Assembly: GCA_964632795.1 (NCBI GenBank) | Contig: CAZWEZ010000027.1 | Location: 1-38,286 of the forward strand | DNA: 38,286 bases | From: CAZWEZ01 sp964632795 | GTDB taxonomy: Bacteria; Pseudomonadota; Alphaproteobacteria; Rhodospirillales; 2-02-FULL-58-16 | Direction: 5' to 3' | In this document: piece after piece, positions 15,203 to 24,857 of the stretch | Numbering within the stretch: position 1 is the stretch's first letter | How the letters are laid out: each line of letters begins with the position of its first letter | The notes under the pieces: generated by a model | Seen by the model: the letters and a program-made list of their open reading frames with translations, nothing else | What the model was told of the DNA's origin: nothing | The model's database searches: none | Made by a program: the position numbers and the translations under genes

Positions 15203-16189
15203 TCAGAAGGCGTCAATGAGGACCCGGTCGGGGGGCTTGTGGCCGTCGACGAAGGTCTTGATGTTGATCAGCACCTTGTCGCCCATGTCGATCCGGCCCT
15301 CGACGGTGGCCGAGCCCAAATGCGGCAGCAGCACCACGTTGTCGAGCGCCATCAGCTTGGGGTTGACCGCCGGCGCGTTCTCGTAGACATCCAGCCCGGC
15401 GCCGGCGATCCGCCCCTCGATCAAGAGCCGGGTCAGGGCGTTCTCGTCGATCACCTCGCCGCGCGAGGTGTTGACGACGTAGGCATGGGGCTGGAGCAGC
15501 TTCAGGCGGCGCTCCGACAGCAGGTGGTAGGTGGCCGGGGTGTGCGGGCAGTTGACCGAGACGATATCCATGCGGGCCAGCATCTGGTCCAGGCTCTCCC
15601 AGTAGGTGGCTTCCAGCTCGTCTTCGATCTCGGGGTGGACGCGGTGCCGGTTGTGGTAGTGGACGGCGAGCCCGAAGCCGCGCGCCCGGCGGGCCAGCGC
15701 CCGGCCGATGCGGCCCATGCCGACGATGCCCAGGCGCTTGCCGTGGACGCGGTGGCCCAGCATCCAGGTCGGCGACCACCCCGCCCACCTCCCGGCGCGC
15801 AGCACCCGCTCGCCCTCGGCGAGGCGTCGGGGGACGGCGAGGACCAGGGCCATGGTCATGTCGGCGGTGTCCCCGGTCAGCACGTCCGGCGTGTTGGTGA
15901 CCGTGATCTCTCGGCGCCGGGCGGCGGCCAGGTCGATGTGATCGACCCCGGTGCCGTAGTTGGCGATCAGGCCCAGCTTCGGCCCGGCGGCCGCGATCAC
16001 CTCTGAATCGATGCGGTCGCAGACCGTCGCCACCAGGACCTCGGCGGTCGCCACCGCCTCGATCAGGGCGGCCTTGTCCAGGGGCGCGTCGTCGTCGTTG
16101 AGGCGGGCATCGAACAGCTCCATCATCCGGGTCTCGATGACCTCGGGAAGCTTGCGGGTGACGACCACCAGCGGTTTCTTTCGCGCCAT
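15203..16189 (-). CDS. D-isomer 2-hydroxyacid dehydrogenase (glyoxylate/hydroxypyruvate reductase-like)
   Basis: A 328-aa NAD(P)-dependent dehydrogenase. The cofactor-binding GxGxxG is in GIVGMGRIGRALARRARG. Catalytic Arg, Glu and His sit in VNTSRGEVID, AGLDVYENAP and LLPHLGSATVEGR, and VNCPHTPATYHLL is typical. It is closest in appearance to GyaR-type glyoxylate reductases; the exact 2-keto acid is uncertain. The ATG is preceded by GAGGAAGG. It is transcribed towards hslU and divergently from the SH3-domain gene. Confidence 0.9.
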   Translation of the reverse strand: MARKKPLVVVTRKLPEVIETRMMELFDARLNDDDAPLDKAALIEAVATAEVLVATVCDRIDSEVIAAAGPKLGLIANYGTGVDHIDLAAARRREITVTNTPDVLTGDTADMTMALVLAVPRRLAEGERVLRAGRWAGWSPTWMLGHRVHGKRLGIVGMGRIGRALARRARGFGLAVHYHNRHRVHPEIEDELEATYWESLDQMLARMDIVSVNCPHTPATYHLLSERRLKLLQPHAYVVNTSRGEVIDENALTRLLIEGRIAGAGLDVYENAPAVNPKLMALDNVVLLPHLGSATVEGRIDMGDKVLINIKTFVDGHKPPDRVLIDAF

Positions 16190-16290
16190 CAGCCTTCCTC
16201 CGGGTCGATGTCGGCTTGCCGGAAGCCCGGCGATCATAATATGGTGAACAGGATATCGGTATTTTTCCATCGACTTTGAAGGCATTCCCC

Positions 16291-16800
16291 TTGAGGGCCT
16301 CCGCCGCCGTCCTGTTCCTGGTCGCCATCCTGCTCCCGGCCGCCCTCCCGGCGCCGCCCGCGAGCGCCGCCACCGAGGGCACCGGCCTGCCGCTGCCCCG
16401 CTTCGTCTCCTTGCGCGCCGGCAAGGTGTTCATGCGCGCCGGGCCCGGCGTCCAGTACCCGGTGGAGTGGGAATACCACCGCCAGAACCTGCCGGTCGAG
16501 GTGATCGCCGAGTACCGCACCTGGCGCAAGGTCCGGGACTGGCAGGGGACCCAGGGCTGGGTCCACCAGAGCATGCTGGGCGGCCGGCGGACCTTCATCG
16601 TCATCGCCGACGTGGGGACCATCCGTTCGCGCGCCGAGGCCGTCGCGGCGCCGGTGGCGCGGGCCGACAAGGGGGTCGTCGGCGACCTGCTGGAATGCCC
16701 CAACGGCGGCGAATGGTGCCTGGTCGAGAGCGGCGGCTTCAAGGGCTGGCTGCGCCGGATCGATTTCTGGGGCATCCACCGCGACGAGGTGATCGAGTAG
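16291..16800 (+). CDS. Secreted bacterial SH3-domain protein
   Basis: A 169-aa exported protein. Starting at TTG 16291 gives a cleavable signal peptide (MRASAAVLFLVAILLPAALP, then a PASAA cleavage region), and GAAGG lies 8 nt upstream. The earlier in-frame TTG at 16276 lacks a ribosome-binding site. Two SH3-like units follow: RFVSLRAGKVFMRAGPGVQ to GWVHQSML, and IADVGTIRSRA to GWLRRIDFWG. Such domains typically bind peptidoglycan or proteins in the periplasm; no catalytic domain is present. It is divergent from the hydroxyacid dehydrogenase and convergent with DUF3501. Confidence 0.85.
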   Translation: MRASAAVLFLVAILLPAALPAPPASAATEGTGLPLPRFVSLRAGKVFMRAGPGVQYPVEWEYHRQNLPVEVIAEYRTWRKVRDWQGTQGWVHQSMLGGRRTFIVIADVGTIRSRAEAVAAPVARADKGVVGDLLECPNGGEWCLVESGGFKGWLRRIDFWGIHRDEVIE

Positions 16801-16807
16801 GAATTCC

Positions 16808-17395
16808 CTAATCGAAGTCCCCGGCCAGGGCGGCGCGGACCGCTTCGGGCATCACTGCCATGTGGCCGTAGCCGGGGTGGTCGATGGCGACCGCCACCCG
16901 GGCGCCGGGCTTGCGGAAGGCGGCGATCCCAGCCGATGTGAACGGGAAGTGCAGGAAATGGACCGACGACGCCTTGCCCTCGGCGGTCGAGCGCTCGACG
17001 TCGCCCTCGGGCACCGCGGCCACGGTCTCGCCCTCGAGGCCGATGGTCACCGTGTGCTCGACGCCGCCCAGCGCCGACAGCACGCGGTGGCGGCGGGCCT
17101 CGTCGTCGATCTCGAACATCAGCGTCGCCACCAGCTCCGCACCATTGGGGATCAGCGGGTTGTAGGCCGCCAGCTCGTCGGCGATCTGCGCCGCCCCGCC
17201 CCGCTCGACGTACAGCATCTCGTGGACCTGGTGGAACATGGTGTCGTAGTTCTCGAAATAGAAGGTGGCGTCGGGGCCGACCGCCAGGCGGCGGTGGCGC
17301 TTGATCCCGGCCATTACCTGGCGGCGTTGCCGGCGCTGGCGGGCGTAGTCCTCCATCGCCAGGATGTCGTCGCGGCTGATCTCGCGTTTGGCCAT
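16808..17395 (-). CDS. DUF3501 family protein
   Basis: A 195-aa protein starting MAKREISRDDILAMEDYA, matching DUF3501. Its function is unknown. Visible features are an Arg-rich N-terminal helix (RQRRQRRQVMAGIKRHRR), a YFENYDTMFHQVHEML segment rich in aromatic and His residues, and a conserved EIDDEARRH stretch. It lies 14 bp downstream of the CCG Fe-S gene, with rubrerythrin further upstream. The three-gene association suggests a role in peroxide or iron-sulfur redox chemistry; this is inferred from context only. Confidence 0.82.
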   Translation of the reverse strand: MAKREISRDDILAMEDYARQRRQRRQVMAGIKRHRRLAVGPDATFYFENYDTMFHQVHEMLYVERGGAAQIADELAAYNPLIPNGAELVATLMFEIDDEARRHRVLSALGGVEHTVTIGLEGETVAAVPEGDVERSTAEGKASSVHFLHFPFTSAGIAAFRKPGARVAVAIDHPGYGHMAVMPEAVRAALAGDFD

Positions 17396-17409
17396 GTATG
17401 GACGGCTGC

Positions 17410-18747
17410 CTACAGCCCGTAAGCGCGGGCCATCACCTGGATCGGATGGCGGGCGTCCTCGGGCGGCGGCTGGCCGCCGTCCTGGCGTTCGATCCCCTGG
17501 AGGATGTGGAGATGGGCCAGGGGGCATTCGGAGACCACGAACGCGGACTTGTTCTCGGCCGCCTTGCGGGCCACCGGCCGGCCGACCTTCAGCGCCACCT
17601 CGAAGTTGTCCTTCCTGGTCCCCCACAGGCCGCCGTGTCCCGAGCAGCGTTCGATCTCATGGACCTCGGTGTCGGGCAGCAGCTTGAGCATCTCGTTGGC
17701 CTTGCGGCCCATGTTCTGGGCCCGGGCGTGACAGGGGATGTGGACGGTGACGCCGCCGGCTAAGGGGTGCAGGCCCTCGGCCAGGCCCTCCTTGGCGGCG
17801 ATGTCCACGACGTATTCCGAGACGTCGAAGGTGGCCCGGGCGAGGCGCCTCACATCGTCGTCCTCGGGCAGGATCAGCGGCCATTCGAACTTCACCATCA
17901 GGGAGCACGAGGGGACCAGCGAGATCACGTCGTAGCCCTTGTCGAGCCACGCCTTCATCGTCACCGCCACCTTGCCGGCGGCCTTGGCGACGGCGGCGAT
18001 GTCGCCGTGCTCGAGGTGGGGCATTCCACAGCAGCCCGGATGGACGACCTCGGTCTCGACCCCGTTGCGGGCCAGCACGGCCCGCGCCGCCATGCCGACC
18101 TCGGGATCGTTGTAGTTGACGAAACAGGTGGCGTAGATCACCGCCTTGCGGCCGTGGGCCGGGGCCCGGGTGTCGACCTCCGGGGGCTCCGAGGCGGCCC
18201 GCGAGACGAACGTCCGGCCGTGGAACCTGGGCAGGGCGGCGTCGCGGTGGACGCCGGTGAGGGTCTCCATCAGCGGGCGGGTCAGGCGGTTGTGGCGCTC
18301 GGTCGCCCAGTTGACCAGCGGCGCCAGCTTGCATGCGAGCGCGGCGTTGCCGTCGGTGTCGGCCATCTTGCGCTCGGCCAGCCCCACCTTGCCCTGGCTG
18401 GCCTCCAGCGAGCGGTAGCGCAGCATCAGGTGGGGGAAGTCGAGGTCGAACTCGTGGGGCGGCACGTAGGGGCACTTGACCATGAAACACATGTCGCACA
18501 GCGTGCAGGCGTCGACCACCGACTTGAAATCGGCGCTGGCGACGTCGTCCAGCTGGCCGTTGTCGGTGGCGTCGATCAGGTCGAACAGGCGCGGGAAGCT
18601 GTCGCAGAGGTTGAAGCAGCGCCGGCAGCCGTGACAGATGTCGAACACCCGGCGCAGCTCGGCGTCCAGTTTCCCGGGGTCGTGGTAGTCCGCGTCGCGC
18701 CACGGAATGGGATGGCGGACCGGGGCCTCCAGGCTGCCTTCTCTCAT
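17410..18747 (-). CDS. Two-CCG Fe-S oxidoreductase (HdrD/GlpC-like)
   Basis: A 445-aa iron-sulfur protein. The N-terminal region carries two [4Fe-4S] motifs, CHGCRRCFNLCDSFP and CTLCDMCFMVKCP. The C-terminal half has two CCG-type cysteine domains, the first with HPGCCGMPHLEHGD. The second has IPCHARAQNMG followed by ERCSGHGGLWG, where one Cys of the usual CCG pair is Ser. Relatives are subunits of heterodisulfide reductase, glycolate oxidase (GlcF) and glycerol-3-phosphate dehydrogenase (GlpC), but no flavin partner is encoded nearby. It is followed by DUF3501 and preceded by rubrerythrin, with a strong hairpin/T-tract in between. I infer that it shuttles electrons in a peroxide- or iron-responsive pathway. 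Confidence 0.88.
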   Translation of the reverse strand: MREGSLEAPVRHPIPWRDADYHDPGKLDAELRRVFDICHGCRRCFNLCDSFPRLFDLIDATDNGQLDDVASADFKSVVDACTLCDMCFMVKCPYVPPHEFDLDFPHLMLRYRSLEASQGKVGLAERKMADTDGNAALACKLAPLVNWATERHNRLTRPLMETLTGVHRDAALPRFHGRTFVSRAASEPPEVDTRAPAHGRKAVIYATCFVNYNDPEVGMAARAVLARNGVETEVVHPGCCGMPHLEHGDIAAVAKAAGKVAVTMKAWLDKGYDVISLVPSCSLMVKFEWPLILPEDDDVRRLARATFDVSEYVVDIAAKEGLAEGLHPLAGGVTVHIPCHARAQNMGRKANEMLKLLPDTEVHEIERCSGHGGLWGTRKDNFEVALKVGRPVARKAAENKSAFVVSECPLAHLHILQGIERQDGGQPPPEDARHPIQVMARAYGL

Positions 18748-18818
18748 CGCCGACCTCCTTCGGGATCGGTCAAGGTCGTGGCGACCATATCACGGAATTT
18801 CCCGCAGCGGGGGTGGGA

Positions 18819-18853
18819 AAATGAAAACGGGGGGACCGGCGGCGGCCCCCCCG
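18819..18853 (-). terminator. Intrinsic terminator after rubrerythrin
   Basis: On the minus strand a 10-bp stem (C18853 to G18828, one G-T wobble, six-base loop GCCGCC) is followed by GTTTTCATTTT. It lies 25 bp after the rubrerythrin stop and 72 bp before the CCG Fe-S gene. It could fully end the rubrerythrin transcript or give partial read-through that lowers expression of the two downstream genes. Confidence 0.75.
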
Positions 18854-18877
18854 CGACGGCGCACAATTCGGAGCCGC

Positions 18878-19297
18878 CTACTCCAAGCTTTCGAGCGCCT
18901 TGGTGAAGCGCCCGGCGTGGGATTTCTCGGCCTTGGCCAGGGTCTCGAACCAGTCGGCGATCTCGTCGAGGCCCTCTTCGCGGGCGCTCTTGGCCATCCC
19001 CGGGTACATGTCGGTGTACTCGTGGGTTTCGCCGGCGACCGCCGCCTTGAGGTTGTTCTGGGTGTCGCCGATCGGCAGCCCGGTGGCCGGATCGCCGATC
19101 TCCTCGAGGAACTCGAGGTGGCCGTGGGCGTGGCCGGTCTCGCCCTCGGCGGTGGAGCGGAAGACGGCGGCGACGTCGTTGTAACCCTCGATGTCGGCCT
19201 TCTGGGCAAAATACAGGTAACGGCGGTTGGCCTGGGATTCGCCGGCGAACGCCGCCTTGAGGTTGTCTTCGGTCCTGGTTCCCTTCAACGATGGCAT
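18878..19297 (-). CDS. Rubrerythrin (ferritin-like di-iron domain only)
   Basis: A 139-aa ferritin-like protein with the two E-x-x-H half-sites of a di-iron centre: GESQANRRYLYFAQKA with EGETGHAHGHLEFL, and GETHEYTDMYPGM with AKAEKSHAGRF. The usual C-terminal rubredoxin domain is absent, so it must take electrons from a separate donor. Rubrerythrins reduce hydrogen peroxide. The ATG is preceded by AGGGAG at 6-nt spacing. It is the first gene after irr in the same direction, with an ICE-like palindrome and a candidate promoter in the 144-bp gap. Confidence 0.93.
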   Translation of the reverse strand: MPSLKGTRTEDNLKAAFAGESQANRRYLYFAQKADIEGYNDVAAVFRSTAEGETGHAHGHLEFLEEIGDPATGLPIGDTQNNLKAAVAGETHEYTDMYPGMAKSAREEGLDEIADWFETLAKAEKSHAGRFTKALESLE

Positions 19298-19380
19298 GGT
19301 GTTCTCCCTTCGAAGGTTCTCGGATATTGAAAAAACGAAGCACGCCGTGCCGGTGGCGATGTCCCGGCGACGTTACCGCC

Positions 19381-19409
19381 TATATGGCGTTCGAGGGGAC
19401 CCGCGTCAA
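19381..19409 (-). promoter_or_regulatory. Candidate rubrerythrin promoter
   Basis: TTGACG (minus strand, 19409-19404) is a strong -35 match. A -10 of CATATA or TATAGG lies 17-19 bp downstream (about 19386-19379). Transcription would start near 19375, about 78 nt before the rubrerythrin ATG. Confidence 0.5.
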
Positions 19410-19414
19410 CAGTT

Positions 19415-19431
19415 TCTAGAACTATTTTAAA
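19415..19431. promoter_or_regulatory. Irr box (iron control element)-like palindrome
   Basis: TCTAGAA-CTA-TTTTAAA matches the alphaproteobacterial ICE palindrome TTTAGAA-NNN-TTCTAAA at 12 of 14 fixed positions. It lies 5 bp upstream of the -35 of the candidate rubrerythrin promoter and just downstream of the irr stop codon. Its position upstream of the -35, not over the promoter, would fit activation more than repression. The motif comparison uses the known consensus; binding is not shown. Confidence 0.6.
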
Positions 19432-19441
19432 TTGCGATGTA

Positions 19442-19885
19442 TCAGGCTGGTTTTCTTGGGGTATCTTGTTCAGGCTCGTGGAGCCTGACGATCACGTCGA
19501 CGCTCTTGATGGAGGTCCCCTCGGGGGCCTGGGGTAATTCGGTGACCATGATCTGGCCGCCCGGGATGTCCTTCAGGTGGCCCGAGCCCTCGAAGAAGAA
19601 GTGGTGGTGCGGGCTGGTGTTGGTGTCGAAATAGGAGCGCGAGGAGTCGACCACGATCTCGCGCAGCAAGCCGGCGGAGGTGAACTGATGGAGGGTGTTG
19701 TAGACGGTGGCCAGGGAGACCCGGATCACTTTGTCGATGGCCTCGACGTGGACCATCTCGGCGGTCACGTGACGGTCCCCGCCCTCGAACAGCAGCTTGG
19801 CCAGGGCCAGCCGTTGCCGGGTCGGGCGCAGTCCCACGGCGCGCAGACGCTCGAGGGCTTGGCTGAAGGGTCTCACCGTTACCAT
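19442..19885 (-). CDS. irr: Irr-type Fur family iron-response regulator
   Basis: A 147-aa winged-helix DNA-binding protein of the Fur family. The recognition helix region is RVSLATVYNTLHQFTSAGLL, and the segment SYFDTNTSPHHHFFFE with its HHH motif is characteristic of Irr, the haem-sensing global iron regulator of alphaproteobacteria. It has no cysteine, so neither a structural zinc site of the Fur type nor a Cys-Pro haem regulatory motif can form; haem sensing would depend on the His cluster. ATG 19885 has GGGAGG immediately adjacent (no spacing). GTG 19876, 9 nt after that site, may be the true start. Confidence 0.88.
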   Translation of the reverse strand: MVTVRPFSQALERLRAVGLRPTRQRLALAKLLFEGGDRHVTAEMVHVEAIDKVIRVSLATVYNTLHQFTSAGLLREIVVDSSRSYFDTNTSPHHHFFFEGSGHLKDIPGGQIMVTELPQAPEGTSIKSVDVIVRLHEPEQDTPRKPA

Positions 19886-20025
19886 CCTCCCAATATGGCC
19901 CCCGTCGATTAGACGTTCAATAGTTCAAATAAACAACACCCACAGTGTGGTTTTTCCGGAACAGGGTCGTCAACTCGTGGAAAACAACAGGCCGCCGGCG
20001 CGGCCGATCCCCTCAGTCAGCGGTA

Positions 20026-20044
20026 TCATCGCTCCTTGGTATCA
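20026..20044 (-). repeat. Degenerate terminus of the palindromic element
   Basis: On the minus strand the sequence TGATACCAAGGAGC followed by GATGATACC matches the first 12 bases of the element arm at 10500 exactly and then part of the next block. It includes the stop codon of the nitronate-monooxygenase-like gene, so again it abuts a gene 3' end. It could be a truncated copy. Confidence 0.45.
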
Positions 20045-21439
20045 GTCCCCGGTCCGGATGCGCTCGATGAGCTGGGCGACGGTGGGAATGAAGCCGTCGG
20101 CGTAGAACGGATCGGTGGCGAAACGATGTCCGTTGTGGCCTGAGAACATCAGGTTGTCCCTCAGGTCGCCGCCGTGGGCGATGGCCTGCAAGGTCTTCTG
20201 GATGCAATAGGACCTGGGGTCGGGCTTCTTGCCGGTGGTGCCTTCCTCGTTGTTGGCCCAGTTGGAGAACCGGCAGGAGTTCAGACAGCCCATGCACTCC
20301 TGCTGGTCGGTGAGGATGCCGGCGGCCTTCTCGGGGGTGACGAAGATGAGGGTCGAATCGGGGGTCTTCATGCCCTCGGTGAAGCCCTCGGCGATCCAAC
20401 CCTCGGCTCGCACCCTGTCCTCGGGGGTCAGATAGACCGGCCGGCCGCGGGGACCCAGCGGCAGGGGCGCGGTGAATCCCCCGTCCTCCTTGCGGGCGTA
20501 GGGCACCTGGCGGTTCTCGCGCTCCTCCAACTCGTTCATGAAGCGGTTGCGGATGGCCGAGGAATAGAAGCCGGTGGGGCTGAAGCGGTTGAGCACCACG
20601 TCGCCATTGGTCAGCTTGAGCAGCTTCTCCTTCCACGACTCCAGGATCGGGCTTTCCCGGGTCAACAGCGGCCGGGTGCCGAACTGGAAGGCGATCGGTC
20701 TCAGTTCCGGATTGTCGATCCAGTCCTCCCATTCGCGCAGGTACCACACCCCACCGGCCATGAAGATGGGCGTCCGGTGGAGGCCGAACTCGGCCATCGC
20801 GGTCCGCAGCTCGCGGACCCGCTGGTAGGGGGGCTGGGGGTCCAGCGGGTCCTCGGAGTTGCTCAGCCCGTTGTGGCCGCCGGCCAGCCAGGGATCCTCG
20901 TAGACCACCCCGCCCAGCTGTTCCTTGTACTTGTGGTAGGCGCGTTTCCACAGCGCCCGGAAGGCCCGCGCCGAGGAGATGATGGGATAGTAGTAGACGC
21001 CGAACCGGGCGGCGATCTCGGCCACCCTATAGGGCATTCCGGCGCCGCAGGTGATGCCGTGAACCAGTCCCCGGGTCGCCTCCAGGACGCCGTTCAGGAT
21101 ACGCTCGGTGGCCACCGCCTCCCACAGCACGTTCATGTGGATGCGGCCCTTGGAGTCGGATCCCTCATGGGCGATGCGGGCCTGGGTGATGCCGCCCCGG
21201 ATGGCGTAGGCGACCAGTTCCTCGCACCGCTCGCGGCGGGTCTTGCCTTTGTAGACCTGGGGGATGGGGCGGCCCGCCTCATCGAAGGAATCGGGGTTGA
21301 TGCACGAGAAGGTGCCGACCGCGCCGACCGCCGCCCAGGCCCCGGAGCTTTTGCCGTTGGATATCGAGACGCCCTTGCCGCCCTCGACCAGCGGCAGCAC
21401 CTCGCGCCCGGAGATGACGACGGGCTCGAGGGGCTTCAC
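20042..21439 (-). CDS. Nitronate monooxygenase-like flavoprotein with C-terminal Cys cluster
   Basis: A 465-aa protein of the 2-nitropropane dioxygenase/nitronate monooxygenase group (FMN-binding TIM barrel), recognisable from GGKGVSISNGKSSGAWAAVG near the start, GITCGAGMPYRVAEIAARFG in the middle and IFMAGGVWYL followed by FQFGTRPLLT. It is longer than typical enzymes of the group and carries Cys382, Cys385 and Cys389 (ECMGCLNSC) plus Cys412 near the end, a pattern that suggests a [4Fe-4S] cluster as in some flavin oxidoreductases. The substrate is unknown. The start is GTG 21439, with GGAGG 7 nt upstream. It lies 56 bp downstream of pnp on the same strand and may share its transcript. Confidence 0.75.
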   Translation of the reverse strand: MKPLEPVVISGREVLPLVEGGKGVSISNGKSSGAWAAVGAVGTFSCINPDSFDEAGRPIPQVYKGKTRRERCEELVAYAIRGGITQARIAHEGSDSKGRIHMNVLWEAVATERILNGVLEATRGLVHGITCGAGMPYRVAEIAARFGVYYYPIISSARAFRALWKRAYHKYKEQLGGVVYEDPWLAGGHNGLSNSEDPLDPQPPYQRVRELRTAMAEFGLHRTPIFMAGGVWYLREWEDWIDNPELRPIAFQFGTRPLLTRESPILESWKEKLLKLTNGDVVLNRFSPTGFYSSAIRNRFMNELEERENRQVPYARKEDGGFTAPLPLGPRGRPVYLTPEDRVRAEGWIAEGFTEGMKTPDSTLIFVTPEKAAGILTDQQECMGCLNSCRFSNWANNEEGTTGKKPDPRSYCIQKTLQAIAHGGDLRDNLMFSGHNGHRFATDPFYADGFIPTVAQLIERIRTGD

Positions 21440-21495
21440 GGGGAAACCTCCGGGCCTTCCGACTCGACGTCCGCCCCACCGCTCGCCATGGCTTC

Positions 21496-23631
<2,136 letters not shown>

Positions 23632-23663
23632 CTTCTCTTTCTTCCTCTTCACATCATATGGGT

Positions 23664-23681
23664 GCCGGCCCCCTGGCCGGC
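23664..23681 (-). promoter_or_regulatory. Hairpin in the rpsO-pnp gap
   Basis: A perfect 7-bp GC stem (GCCGGCC/GGCCGGC, 4-nt loop) lies in the pnp leader about 33 nt before its start. In Escherichia coli a hairpin in this gap is cut by RNase III and mediates PNPase autoregulation; an equivalent role here is inferred from position. Confidence 0.45.
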
Positions 23682-23746
23682 GACCCCGGGGTCACACCCG
23701 CCGCGCCTGGCGGCGCCGTTCGTCGTCGCTATCGGGTGGCGACCCA

Positions 23747-24016
23747 CTACCTGCGCAATCCGAGACGTTGAATCACTCCGTCGTAGCGCTTGTCCTCTTT
23801 CCTTTTGAGATAGTCGAGCAGGCGGCGCCGTTGGCTCACCATCATCAGCAGACCGCGGCGCGAGTGATGGTCCTTGCCGTGGGTCTTGAAGTGTTCGGTG
23901 AGGTTCTTGATTCTTTCGCTGAGGATGGCGATCTGGACTTCGGGCGACCCGGTGTCGCCCTCTTTGACGGCAAACTCCAGGATGAGTTCGCGTTTCCGTT
24001 CGGCGGTAATCGACAT
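23747..24016 (-). CDS. rpsO: 30S ribosomal protein S15
   Basis: The 89-aa S15 binds the central domain of 16S rRNA early in 30S assembly. Conserved blocks are visible: GDTGSPEVQIAILSERIKNL, HFKTHGKDHHSRRGLLMMV and RRRLLDYLKRKEDKRY. The ATG has GGAG upstream. It lies 15 bp after truB and before pnp, the standard order. Confidence 0.98.
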   Translation of the reverse strand: MSITAERKRELILEFAVKEGDTGSPEVQIAILSERIKNLTEHFKTHGKDHHSRRGLLMMVSQRRRLLDYLKRKEDKRYDGVIQRLGLRR

Positions 24017-24031
24017 CGATGACTCCGTGTT

Positions 24032-24857
24032 TCACAAGTTGAGAACGCGCAAGGGGCGAATTTCGCCCCCGGTTATCCTGGCCAGGGCCACCGGCTTGTC
24101 CCCGGACATGGCGCACACCACGGCGCCCTGGGCGACGTTGCTGTGGGGAGACCTGGTTGCCACGGGAAGTACCGCGACCGGCTGGCCGTGACGCAAACGA
24201 CGAGCCTCCGCCTCGGTCAGGGCCAACGCCGGGATGTCGGCCAGCGCGGTCTCGACCGGGAGCAGGTGGCTCACGAGCGGGGCACTATGCCCCAGGCCTT
24301 CGAAGTTATCCAGGGAAATCGCGGCCTCCTCGGCGAAAGGGCCGGCCCTGGTGCGGCGCAGCGCCGTCACGTGGCCGAGGGTCCCCAGGCGAAGCGCCAG
24401 ATCGCGGGCCAGGGAGCGCATATAGGTGCCCTTGCCGCAGCCGACCTCGAACTCGGCGTGGTCGGCATCGGGGCATCCGACGAGTTCGAAGCGCTCGATG
24501 CGGACGGTCCGCGGGGCCAGCTCCACCGCCACCTCGGCGCGGGCCAGCTCATAGGCCCTGTGGCCGCCCACCTTGACCGCCGAGAAGGCCGGCGGGACCT
24601 GCTCGATGTCGCCGGTGAAATCGCCCAGCGCGCGGCGGATGTCTTCTTCGCGAGGACGGACATCGCTGAGCGCCGTCACCGCGCCCTCGGCGTCGTCGGT
24701 GTCGCGCCCCTCGCCCCAGCGCACGGTGAACCGGTAGGCCTTGGATCCGTCGACCACGAAGGCCATGGTCTTGGTCGCCTCGCCCAGGGCCACCGGNNNN
24801 NNNNNNGTCGATGACCAGCCAGCCGTGGATCGGCTTGCCCCGGCGCCTACGCCCCAT
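24032..24857 (-). CDS. truB: tRNA pseudouridine-55 synthase TruB (split by an assembly gap)
   Basis: Makes pseudouridine 55 in the T-loop of tRNAs. The first 17 residues (MGRRRRGKPIHGWLVID) are present at 24857-24807, followed by ten Ns and then PVALGEATKTMAF onward to the stop at 24032. By comparison with E. coli TruB, about 37 residues (about 111 nt) are missing between ID and PVALGEATK, including the GH-G-LDPLATG motif with the catalytic Asp. Ten Ns therefore understate the gap and break the frame. The downstream half is intact, with SAVKVGGHRAYELAR and CGKGTYMRSLARDL. Its ATG overlaps the rbfA end by 11 nt. It is a sequencing gap, not a broken gene, as far as can be judged. Confidence 0.93.
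24797..24806. other. Assembly gap (10 N)
   Basis: Ten unresolved bases within truB. The flanking coding phase requires a gap length divisible by three, so ten is a placeholder; about 111 nt is expected from family comparison. Confidence 0.99.

Noticed and set aside
19918..19960. Irr autoregulatory box or terminator upstream of irr (CCACAGTGTGG)
   Set aside because: The palindrome has no loop and does not match the ICE consensus, and the T-run is on the wrong strand for the upstream gene.
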